Below are positions 1-5,352 of a stretch of 7,555 nucleotides of DNA, in pieces (position 1 is the first letter of the stretch; each line of letters opens with the position of its first letter). This stretch comes from Candidatus Peregrinibacteria bacterium. Lineage in GTDB: Bacteria; Patescibacteriota; Gracilibacteria; Peribacterales; Peribacteraceae. The stretch covers positions 1 through 7,555 of the forward strand of contig JACRIG010000057.1 in NCBI GenBank assembly GCA_016215715.1, in the 5' to 3' direction. The position numbers and the translations under genes were made by a program. The notes beneath the pieces are model-generated. The model was given only the letters and a program-made list of their open reading frames with translations. It was not told the DNA's origin and did not search any database.

Positions 1-102
1 GCAGAGCGCGATGATGCCGAAAAAAAGTGGCAGCAGACCATCGCACGTTCCGTCGGGCGTTTGCAGGCATATCTGAACAAAGTTGCAATTGATGCAGAAT
101 GA
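1..102 (+). CDS. C-terminal end of an unidentified protein (5' partial)
   Basis: An open frame enters from the left edge and gives 33 residues (AERDDAEKKWQQ... ending KVAIDAE) before TGA at 100-102. The visible tail is charged, hydrophilic and probably helical. I recognise no family and assign no function. Its stop overlaps the ATG of the next gene in an ATGA arrangement (99-102), which fits an operon with translational coupling to the downstream methyltransferase. The frame is assigned from this overlap and from the lack of an earlier stop. The start and most of the gene lie outside the window. Confidence 0.6.
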   Translation, partial: AERDDAEKKWQQTIARSVGRLQAYLNKVAIDAE

Positions 103-1457
103 AACTGCGTTTGAGGTACAGTGCGTCCATGTCCCACGCCTTCGACCGCTACGCCGCTTTCACGGACCTGCCCGCACTCAACGCGATCAGTGCAAAACCG
201 CTGCGGAAATCTCTGCGCGTGAATACGCTCAAAACGAGTGTGGAAGCGATAAAGGCGTATGCAGGAAAGAGGGGATGGGTACTTACTCCGGTGCCATGGT
301 GTAGCGAAGCATTTTTTATTGATCGTGAAGATCGTAGTCAGGGAATCGGTCGCGATCTGCTCCACCAGCTTGGACACTTCTATCTGCAGGAGGCGGCGAG
401 CATGCTTCCCGCTTCGCTTCTTGACCCGCAGGCAGGAGAAGCGATTCTGGATATGTCGGCGGCACCGGGGAGCAAGACGACGCAGATGGCGGCGAAGATG
501 CAGGGCAGGGGAGTGATCGTTGCAAACGACGTTCAGGAAAAACGTCTCTGGACTCTTAAGAGTGCGCTGCATCGGATGGGGGTCAGCAATGTGATCGTCA
601 CGAAAAAAGTCGGGCAATGGTTTTCTGCGCACATGACGGAACGTTTCGATCGTGTGCTGTGTGACGCTCCGTGCACCGCACAGGGGACGGTGCGGAAAGA
701 CAGTGATGCTCTCAAATATGCTTCTATGGAGAACATCGAAAAGATGGCGCGGCTCCAGATGACACTCCTCGAAGCGGCGGTCCACGCGACGAAAGTCGGA
801 GGGAGAATTGTGTATTCCACCTGCACTCTCACACCCGAGGAAAACGAAGGCGTGATGGAGAAAATACTGAACAAATTTAGTACTCAACTTGAGATCGTTG
901 ATCCGCGCACGATTCATATTGCTCCCGAAGGATTCTGGGAAGTGGCCATCGCAGATTCCATCCGCGTCCAAGATTTTGTGCCCGAGAAATCAACGAACAA
1001 CGAACAACGAATCAACGAGCAACCGTTTCTTCGTCTCTGGCCCCAAACGTACGACACCGAAGGTTTCTTTTCCGCAGTGCTCAAAAAAACTGCTCCGACC
1101 CGTCACCCGATGGAGGTCGATCGCGTTCATTTTCAGGAACGAGAACTCCCCCGCTCGCGTCGCGATGAAATCGGGAAAATTCTTGAGAACGAATACGGTA
1201 CATCATTCCTCGATGAAGATGACCGGCTCTTCGAACGCGGCGGTGAGCTTCTCCTTGCAACAAAAGATGTTGCGAGCTTTCACCTTCCTGTCAGTGACTA
1301 TTCCCTCGGGCTGCCGTTCGGCAAAAGACTGCCGGACGGGAGAGTGCTTCTTCACAACGAAGTTGTTACCCTGCGCGGAGCACATGTGCGGACACAGACG
1401 ATTGATATCACGGAGAAGGAGATCGAATCACTGTTCGCTGGACATAATTTTACCTGA
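99..1457 (+). CDS. rsmF: RNA m5C methyltransferase of the NOL1/NOP2/Sun family, RsmF-like
   Basis: Predicted SAM-dependent cytosine-C5 methyltransferase acting on rRNA (RsmF/YebU type) or possibly tRNA. Over 452 residues it shows YLQEAAS at 95-101, SAM-binding motif I DMSAAPGSKTT at 118-128, motif IV DAPCT at 189-193 with Cys192, and motif VI STCTLTPEENE at 240-250 with Cys242. The cysteines of motifs IV and VI are the two used by this family for release and catalysis. WPQTYDTEGFF at 314-324 and a C-terminal domain (about 350-452, with GLPFGKRLPDGRVLLHNE) match RsmF more than RsmB. The ATG at 99 overlaps the upstream stop. An in-frame ATG at 129 (residue 11) has GAGG at 113-116, 12 bases upstream, and is an alternative start. 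A repeat-derived segment lies at about 298-308. Family assignment is firm; the exact target base is inferred. Confidence 0.88.
   Translation: MKLRLRYSASMSHAFDRYAAFTDLPALNAISAKPLRKSLRVNTLKTSVEAIKAYAGKRGWVLTPVPWCSEAFFIDREDRSQGIGRDLLHQLGHFYLQEAASMLPASLLDPQAGEAILDMSAAPGSKTTQMAAKMQGRGVIVANDVQEKRLWTLKSALHRMGVSNVIVTKKVGQWFSAHMTERFDRVLCDAPCTAQGTVRKDSDALKYASMENIEKMARLQMTLLEAAVHATKVGGRIVYSTCTLTPEENEGVMEKILNKFSTQLEIVDPRTIHIAPEGFWEVAIADSIRVQDFVPEKSTNNEQRINEQPFLRLWPQTYDTEGFFSAVLKKTAPTRHPMEVDRVHFQERELPRSRRDEIGKILENEYGTSFLDEDDRLFERGGELLLATKDVASFHLPVSDYSLGLPFGKRLPDGRVLLHNEVVTLRGAHVRTQTIDITEKEIESLFAGHNFT
991..1023 (+). repeat. Imperfect heptanucleotide tandem repeat inside the methyltransferase gene
   Basis: About four and a half units of CAACGAA lie in a row: exact copies at 991-997 and 998-1004, then CAACGAAT at 1005-1012 (one base longer), CAACGAG at 1013-1019 and CAAC at 1020-1023. 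They encode the polar stretch STNNEQRINEQ just before PFLRLWPQ, between the catalytic domain and the C-terminal part. Because the unit is seven bases, gain or loss of one unit would shift the reading frame. Confidence 0.8.
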
Positions 1458-1573
1458 GATCCTTCAATTATAGTTAATCTTATCATTCGACTTAACGGAA
1501 TTGCTATCGGGCATGGTATGGCTAATGATGGCATTTTGAAGAACAATCTTCCCAGATCGATGATAGTTAGATA
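1458..1573. other. AT-richer non-coding stretch after the methyltransferase gene
   Basis: No convincing gene is seen here, and the base composition is more AT-rich than in the flanking genes. A weak sigma-70-like pair could serve dnaG: TTGAAG at 1536-1541 and GATGAT at 1559-1564, 17 bases apart and 4 of 6 matches each. An equally weak pair, TTGCTA at 1501-1506 with AATGAT at 1524-1529, shows how little weight this carries. No clear terminator follows the methyltransferase stop before the palindromic repeat at 1575. Confidence 0.4.
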
Positions 1574-1574
1574 A

Positions 1575-1629
1575 AAACCCCTCCTTATTTTCCCCTCTCC
1601 CCGAGGGAGAGGGTTAGGGAGAGGGGTTT
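1575..1629 (+). repeat. Palindromic intergenic repeat, copy A
   Basis: The core is a 9-bp hairpin, CCCTCTCCC (1593-1601), loop CGA, GGGAGAGGG (1605-1613), followed by TT and AGGGAGAGGGG (1616-1626). Outer arms AAACCCCTC (1575-1583) and GAGGGGTTT (1621-1629) are complementary and enclose it. The copy at 5090-5142 matches the core with one difference, and an inverted diverged copy follows at 1688-1756. GC-rich repeats of this CCCTCTCCC/GGGAGAGGG style resemble REP-type elements of many bacteria. Read on the minus strand, the outer stem is followed by TTTTTAT, so it could also stop minus-strand transcription. Confidence 0.85.
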
Positions 1630-1687
1630 ACGGTTAGTGATGCATTGCAAGCACGTTTTTATTGAATTATTCGCAGGGGCAAAGCCG

Positions 1688-1756
1688 CCCCTCATCCCAA
1701 CCTTCTCCCGCGGGGAGAAGGAGGACGAAAAGCGGGAGAGGGAAAGTAAGGAGAGG
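1688..1756 (-). repeat. Palindromic intergenic repeat, copy C (inverted)
   Basis: Read on the minus strand this is a diverged copy of the element at 1575. CCTTCTCCC (+ 1701-1709) pairs with GGGAGAAGG (1713-1721) around a 3-base loop, flanked by CCCCTCATCCCAA (1688-1700). Relative to the other copies, the third stem pair changes from C-G to T-A on both sides. This is a compensatory change supporting a conserved hairpin. The distal arm, seen on + as GGGAAAGTAAGGAGAGG (1740-1756), matches the CCTCCTTATTTTCCC arm of copy A but is separated from the hairpin by about 18 extra bases. A further small hairpin, AGGGGC/GCCCCT (1675-1692), sits at the left boundary. Confidence 0.7.
1748..1756 (+). promoter_or_regulatory. 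Purine-rich ribosome-binding region of dnaG
   Basis: AAGGAGAGG is the only strong Shine-Dalgarno-like sequence before dnaG. It ends 17 bases before the ATG at 1774, which is longer than usual, and directly abuts or overlaps an in-frame GTG at 1756, which is too close. It is part of the palindromic repeat copy ending here. GGAG (1750-1753) can pair with CTCC (1763-1766). Confidence 0.4.
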
Positions 1757-1773
1757 TGTATACTCCCATCCCC

Positions 1774-3507
1774 ATGGACTCCGTCACGGAAATCAAAGCG
1801 CGGCTTTCCATCGAAGAGCTTGTCGGCAGCTACACGCAGCTGACGAAGAAAGGCCGGAATTTTGTCGGACTCTGTCCGTTCCATAATGACAGCAAGCCGA
1901 GCATGCTCGTGTCCCCTGATAAAGGAATCGCCTACTGTTTCCCGTGTCAGAAAGGCGGCGACATTTTCAGCTTTTATCAGCTGGTCGAAAACGTCGACTT
2001 CCCGCAGGCGCTTCGCGAACTTGCGGAGCGGACCGGCGTGAAGATAGAAAAAACTTCCTTCACGCCTGAGAAACAGGATGAGAAAGAAAGGCTGCGCGCC
2101 TGCAGCGAAGCCGCATCGGCTTTTTTTATTTCACAGCTGGGTTCATCACCCGAGGCGCTCGCGTATCTCACGGCGCGCGGCGTTACGGAGTCCGAAAAGA
2201 AATTATTCGACATCGGCTTTGCCCCCAACAGTCACACCGCTCTCTACGATCACCTTCTGAAAGGCGGCTTCAGTAAAACAGAAATCGTGCGCTCGGGACT
2301 TGCGGTGCAGCGGGATCTCAAAGAAGAACGTCCCTGGGACCGCTTCCGCGGACGCATCATGTTCGGCATCCGTGACGTCCAGAATCACATCATCGGCTTC
2401 GGCGGACGGACGATCATCGGCGATGATGCGAAGTACATGAACACGTCCGACGGTCCGCTCTATCGCAAGAGTTCGGTCCTCTTCGGTATTCATGCTGCGA
2501 GGGAGGCGATGCGGGAAAAGAAGGCGGCGATTGTCGTCGAGGGATACTTCGATGTACTTGCCTGTCACAGAGTCGGTGTGAAGCATGTCGTTGCCACCTG
2601 CGGCACGGCACTCACCGAGGAACACGCGCGCATACTCAAACGTACAGTTGAAACCGTCATTCTCTGCCTCGATTCCGATGATGCCGGCAAAGCCGCGGCA
2701 GAACGGGCATTCGTCATGCTCAGCCGCGAGCAGCTGCAGGTCCGTCTCATTCTCCTTCCGGATAAAGATCCTGCGGACACCGTCCTTGAGAAGCCGGAAC
2801 TGCTGAAACAAATTCTCCTCGACGGCGGCGTCCCCTATATTGAGTCCGTCTTTGAAGATATCCGGACAAGCGATACAGCGAATCCCGCCGGTAGGCGCAG
2901 AGCACTCGAGCGTCTCGGCGTGATATACGAAGCGCTTGCCACCGCTTCGGAGCGGCAAGTTTTCGTTGAGCACGCGGGTCCCCTTCTGGGCATCAGTGAA
3001 ACCCAATTGGAATCAGATCTGCGCGGACTCAGACGATCCATTTCTCCTGCGCCGTCCGGGGCAGTTGTATCCGCGATCTCTCCTTTTTCTCCGATGGAAC
3101 TCGCGCTCGGTCTCTTCCTTCTCTATCCGCGCTTCCTCCCGCTGCTCAAAGAACTGATTCCGCCCGAGGAGGGACTCGCACTCGCGCTTCATGCAGCTCT
3201 CTCCAAAATTTCTCCCGAGACCGGTGATGTGCTCGCAGCCGTTGAGCTGACACCCGAGGATCGCGAGCGCACGGGGATTCTCCATCTTTTCTGTGAAGAA
3301 CATGGGTTTGGTCAGTGGTCGGAGTCGCTTGCTGCCCGCGAAATTCGCCGCAATTGCGTTCATGCCAACCGTGAAATGCTCCGGCGCAAGCAGCAGGAAA
3401 TCAGCCGGCGGCTCCTTTCCGCGCGGAAAGCGGGGAGTGTGGTGGAGGAGGAACTGCTCCGGACGCAGTATCAGCAGCTGCTGAAACTCTCCAAAATGGC
3501 TCTTTAA
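1774..3507 (+). CDS. dnaG: DNA primase DnaG
   Basis: Synthesises RNA primers for chromosome replication at the fork with the replicative helicase DnaB. Numbered from the ATG (577 residues, normal for the family): an N-terminal CHC2 zinc-binding domain with Cys34, His37, Cys55 and Cys58 (CPFH...CFPC), the conserved basic core RFRGRIMFGIRD from about 191, KYMNTSDGPLY near 220, and a TOPRIM catalytic domain with Glu256 (VVEGYFDVLA), Asp300 and Asp302 (CLDSDDAG) and KDPAD near 331. The C-terminal 150 residues are divergent and helical, as expected for the DnaB-binding part. I prefer the ATG at 1774 because MDSVTEIKARLSIEELVGSY fits usual DnaG N-termini. An in-frame GTG at 1756 would add six residues encoded inside the ribosome-binding region. 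rpoD follows 101 bases downstream. Confidence 0.95.
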   Translation: MDSVTEIKARLSIEELVGSYTQLTKKGRNFVGLCPFHNDSKPSMLVSPDKGIAYCFPCQKGGDIFSFYQLVENVDFPQALRELAERTGVKIEKTSFTPEKQDEKERLRACSEAASAFFISQLGSSPEALAYLTARGVTESEKKLFDIGFAPNSHTALYDHLLKGGFSKTEIVRSGLAVQRDLKEERPWDRFRGRIMFGIRDVQNHIIGFGGRTIIGDDAKYMNTSDGPLYRKSSVLFGIHAAREAMREKKAAIVVEGYFDVLACHRVGVKHVVATCGTALTEEHARILKRTVETVILCLDSDDAGKAAAERAFVMLSREQLQVRLILLPDKDPADTVLEKPELLKQILLDGGVPYIESVFEDIRTSDTANPAGRRRALERLGVIYEALATASERQVFVEHAGPLLGISETQLESDLRGLRRSISPAPSGAVVSAISPFSPMELALGLFLLYPRFLPLLKELIPPEEGLALALHAALSKISPETGDVLAAVELTPEDRERTGILHLFCEEHGFGQWSESLAAREIRRNCVHANREMLRRKQQEISRRLLSARKAGSVVEEELLRTQYQQLLKLSKMAL

Positions 3508-3583
3508 TCGGGGGCAAAACAAAAAACTTGCCCTTTCGCTTTCCTTTTCATTTGAGTAGTCTATCTTGGCCCTCTTTCCATGT

Positions 3584-3590
3584 AGGGGGA
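3584..3590 (+). promoter_or_regulatory. Probable rpoD ribosome-binding site in a small hairpin
   Basis: AGGGGGA ends 18 bases before the ATG at 3609, an unusually long spacing. GGGGG (3585-3589) can pair with CTCCC (3593-3597), including one G-U, around the loop ATT. The site could therefore be masked by folding. The rest of the 101-base dnaG-rpoD gap is pyrimidine-rich with no consensus promoter that I can defend, so rpoD may be cotranscribed with dnaG. Confidence 0.4.
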
Positions 3591-3608
3591 TTCTCCCGGT
3601 TCTTCGCT

Positions 3609-5087
3609 ATGGCCTCGCATCCACGGAAATTTATCGCACAGCCCACCGATGATGATTTGAAAAAGTTTCCCGAAGCGGTGAAACATCTCATCAAAAAGGG
3701 CCGCGAACAGCGCTATGTGACGCATCAGGAAATCATCGCGGCGATCCCGAATGCTGAGGAGGATGTCGATCTGCTCGATGAAATCTACACACTCTTCGTC
3801 GATCTCGGCATCGAGGTCATCGACGTGAAGGACGCGCTCATCTGGGAGAAGAAAGGAAAAGCGGGCGTTGCCCCCGACGCTGCACAGGACTTAACCGAGA
3901 TTGTCGCCGCAGATGAACCTGCAGCTGATGACGACAAAGAGGAGGAGGAGAGCGACGAAGCCGAAACCAGCGTTGCCGAAAAACTCGAAGATGATGAAGA
4001 CGGCGGCGTCATGCAGATGGTCGCGACTGCCGGCATCGCCATTGATGACAAAGAAGCGAGTGATGAGGAGAAGAAGAAGAGGAGAAAGGAGCGGGAAGTT
4101 GATTTGCTCGAAATCAGCAATGACTCTGTCCGTATGTACCTTTCGGAAATCGGCCGCGTGCCGCTCATCGACGGTAAGAAAGAAGTCGAGCTCGCCCGCC
4201 GCATCCGCAAGGGCGACGCGGGAGCAAAGCAGCAGCTGGCCGAGGCAAACCTTCGTCTCGTCGTGTCCATCGCCAAGAAGTACATCGGCCGCGGGCTTTC
4301 CTTCCTCGATCTCATTCAGGAGGGAAACATCGGTCTCTTCCGTGCCGTCGAGAAATTCGACCCCGAGCGCGGATTTAAGTTTTCTACATATGCGACATGG
4401 TGGATCCGTCAGGCCATCACCCGCGCCATCGCCGATCAGGCCCGCACCATCCGTATTCCGGTTCACATGGTCGAGACGATTAACAAGCTGACCCACACCC
4501 AGCGCAGGCTCGTGCAGGAACTCGGCCGCGAGCCGACCCTCGAGGAACTCGCCGTCGAAATGGAAATGGACATCAAGAAAGTCCAGCACATCCAGAAAAT
4601 CAGTCAGGATATTGTTTCACTCGAAGCCCCTGTGGGCAGTGAAGAAGACAGCAAGCTCGGTGACTTCATCGAGGATGAAGAGGCGATCAATCCGTTCGAG
4701 GCCACCAATCGCCAGCTGAAAAAGGAAAACGTCCACGCGATGCTCGATTTCCTCACACCCCGCGAGCGCAAAATCATCGAAATGCGATTTGGGCTGCGCG
4801 ACGGCATCGGCCACACGCTCGAAGAAGTCGGTCAGGAGTTCGGTGTCACCCGCGAGCGCATCCGTCAGATCGAGGCGAAGGTCCTCCAGAAAATGCGCGA
4901 CCATCCGCGTTCGCTCACCATCCGCGAATACGGTTCCCCGCCCAAGCGGATCGGATTCGCACCGGTGGCTTCCTTCGGTTCCAATGCTCTCTGTCCCAAG
5001 TGTGGTCTCGGTGTGCTGATTCCCATCCATAAAGATGATAAGAAGATGCGAAAGTGCGATCACTGTGCGGTCGAAATCGTCGATTAA
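3609..5087 (+). CDS. rpoD: Primary sigma factor RpoD (sigma-70) with C-terminal zinc ribbon
   Basis: Housekeeping sigma subunit that directs RNA polymerase to -35/-10 promoters. Numbered from the ATG (492 residues): region 1.1 at about 23-72 (HLIKKGREQRYVTHQEII), an acidic low-complexity linker at about 101-155, region 1.2 at 172-203 (DSVRMYLSEIGRVPL), region 2 at about 210-289 with DLIQEGNIGLFRAVEKFD and FSTYATWWIRQAI for -10 recognition and melting, region 3 to about 368, and region 4 at 378-438 with the helix-turn-helix EEVGQEFGVTRERIRQIEAK for -35 contact. There is no large insert between regions 1.2 and 2. After region 4, where most homologues end, a linker leads to CPKC and CDHC (Cys462, 465, 483, 486), a likely zinc ribbon in the same unbroken frame. 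The frame stays open upstream to a TTG at 3528, but those 27 codons look unlike region 1.1, so I start at 3609. Confidence 0.96.
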   Translation: MASHPRKFIAQPTDDDLKKFPEAVKHLIKKGREQRYVTHQEIIAAIPNAEEDVDLLDEIYTLFVDLGIEVIDVKDALIWEKKGKAGVAPDAAQDLTEIVAADEPAADDDKEEEESDEAETSVAEKLEDDEDGGVMQMVATAGIAIDDKEASDEEKKKRRKEREVDLLEISNDSVRMYLSEIGRVPLIDGKKEVELARRIRKGDAGAKQQLAEANLRLVVSIAKKYIGRGLSFLDLIQEGNIGLFRAVEKFDPERGFKFSTYATWWIRQAITRAIADQARTIRIPVHMVETINKLTHTQRRLVQELGREPTLEELAVEMEMDIKKVQHIQKISQDIVSLEAPVGSEEDSKLGDFIEDEEAINPFEATNRQLKKENVHAMLDFLTPRERKIIEMRFGLRDGIGHTLEEVGQEFGVTRERIRQIEAKVLQKMRDHPRSLTIREYGSPPKRIGFAPVASFGSNALCPKCGLGVLIPIHKDDKKMRKCDHCAVEIVD

Positions 5088-5089
5088 TT

Positions 5090-5142
5090 AAAAAATCCTC
5101 CACTATTCCCCTCTCCCCGGGGGAGAGGGTTAGGGAGAGGGG
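5090..5142 (+). repeat. Palindromic intergenic repeat, copy B
   Basis: The core hairpin is CCCTCTCCC (5109-5117), loop CGG, GGGAGAGGG (5121-5129), then TT and AGGGAGAGGGG (5132-5142). From 5107 to 5142 it differs from copy A only in the last loop base. The 5' flank AAAAAATCCTCCACTATT resembles that of copy A (AAAAACCCCTCCTTATTTT). It begins three bases after the rpoD stop and lies between the convergent rpoD and tRNA genes, so it may shape the rpoD mRNA 3' end. It lacks a following T-run on the + strand and is not a canonical intrinsic terminator. Confidence 0.85.
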
Positions 5143-5168
5143 CCACGTGCCCGAAGGCAATTGAAAAT

Positions 5169-5195
5169 GCCCCGGAATCAATGTGATTCCGGAGC
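5169..5195 (-). terminator. Intrinsic terminator of the tRNA gene
   Basis: CCGGAATCA (5172-5180) and TGATTCCGG (5184-5192) form a perfect 9-bp stem with a 3-base loop. One mismatch then two more pairs (GC/GC) extend it to 5169-5195. On the minus strand the hairpin starts four bases after the tRNA end and is followed by ATTTTC, a short T-run. The + strand side has no T-run, so the terminator serves the tRNA. Confidence 0.7.
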
Positions 5196-5198
5196 GAG

Positions 5199-5269
5199 AG
5201 CGGATGATGGGGGTCGAACCCACGACCTACACAAGCAATTGTGTCGCTCTGCCACTGAGCTACATCCGC
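5199..5269 (-). tRNA. tRNA gene with a six-base anticodon loop, isotype unclear
   Basis: The minus strand folds as a cloverleaf: acceptor stem GCGGATG/CATCCGC with no mismatch, TA, D-arm GCTC-AGTGGCA-GAGC, anticodon stem ACACA/TGTGT with no mismatch, variable loop AGGTC, T-arm GTGGG-TTCGACC-CCCAT, and T at position 73. No CCA is encoded. The anticodon loop is ATTGCT, six bases where seven are required. The total is 71 bases where 72 would fit. If one base is missing after the anticodon, it reads TGC (Ala); if one is missing before, TTG (Gln). The body (G1-C72, C2-G71, G3-C70, U73) looks like tRNA-Gly and lacks the G3-U70 pair of tRNA-Ala. It has its own likely promoter and terminator, so it is probably expressed. 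A sequence indel or a pseudogene remains possible. Confidence 0.8.
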
Positions 5270-5297
5270 GATTGCTTTTCCGTAGAAAAGTTCTCTT

Positions 5298-5325
5298 ATT
5301 TTAATATGTGTTTCTTCAAAAGCAA
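5298..5325 (-). promoter_or_regulatory. Likely promoter of the tRNA gene
   Basis: On the minus strand, TTGCTT (-35; + 5320-5325) is followed after 16 bases by TAAAAT (-10; + 5298-5303, 5 of 6 matches to TATAAT). This would start transcription near 5291, about 20 bases before the tRNA. A small inverted repeat, CTTTTC/GAAAAG (5275-5290), lies in that leader. The assignment rests on consensus and position only. Confidence 0.45.
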
Positions 5326-5341
5326 GGCCAATCGCTATGCT

Positions 5342-5345
5342 AGGA
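5342..5345 (+). promoter_or_regulatory. Ribosome-binding site of the helicase gene
   Basis: AGGA lies seven bases before the ATG at 5353, a normal spacing, and supports that start. A possible -10 TATGCT (5336-5341) touches it, which would give an almost leaderless mRNA. No good -35 accompanies it, so the promoter is not called. Confidence 0.45.
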
Positions 5346-5352
5346 TGCCGTT

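Noticed and set aside
991..1023. CRISPR-like array
   Set aside because: The units are seven bases with no spacers and lie inside a coding frame.
100..1457. UGA recoded as glycine, as in Gracilibacteria
   Set aside because: UGA ends the first gene exactly at the next start and ends the methyltransferase after a full-length C-terminus. No in-frame UGA occurs inside the conserved genes, and the tRNA loop does not contain a UCA anticodon.
1756..1773. GTG start for dnaG adding six residues
   Set aside because: The GTG overlaps the purine-rich ribosome-binding sequence, and the extra residues are not typical of DnaG. The ATG at 1774 matches the usual N-terminus, although its spacing is long.
2203..3006. 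Long open frame of 267 codons on the minus strand inside dnaG
   Set aside because: It lies entirely opposite the conserved TOPRIM region of dnaG, has no recognisable domain, and is explained by the codon bias of the sense gene.
3528..3567. Sigma-70 promoter before rpoD (TTGCCC with TAGTCT or TATCTT)
   Set aside because: The hexamers are 23 or 28 bases apart and match the -10 consensus poorly.
3528..3608. N-terminal extension of rpoD from a TTG codon
   Set aside because: The 27 extra residues are hydrophobic and aromatic, unlike any sigma N-terminus, and come from a pyrimidine-rich leader. The ATG at 3609 gives a normal region 1.1 start.
3891..4589. Open frame of 232 codons on the minus strand inside rpoD
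   Set aside because: It is antisense to conserved sigma regions 1.2-3 and shows no family motif; a codon-bias shadow.
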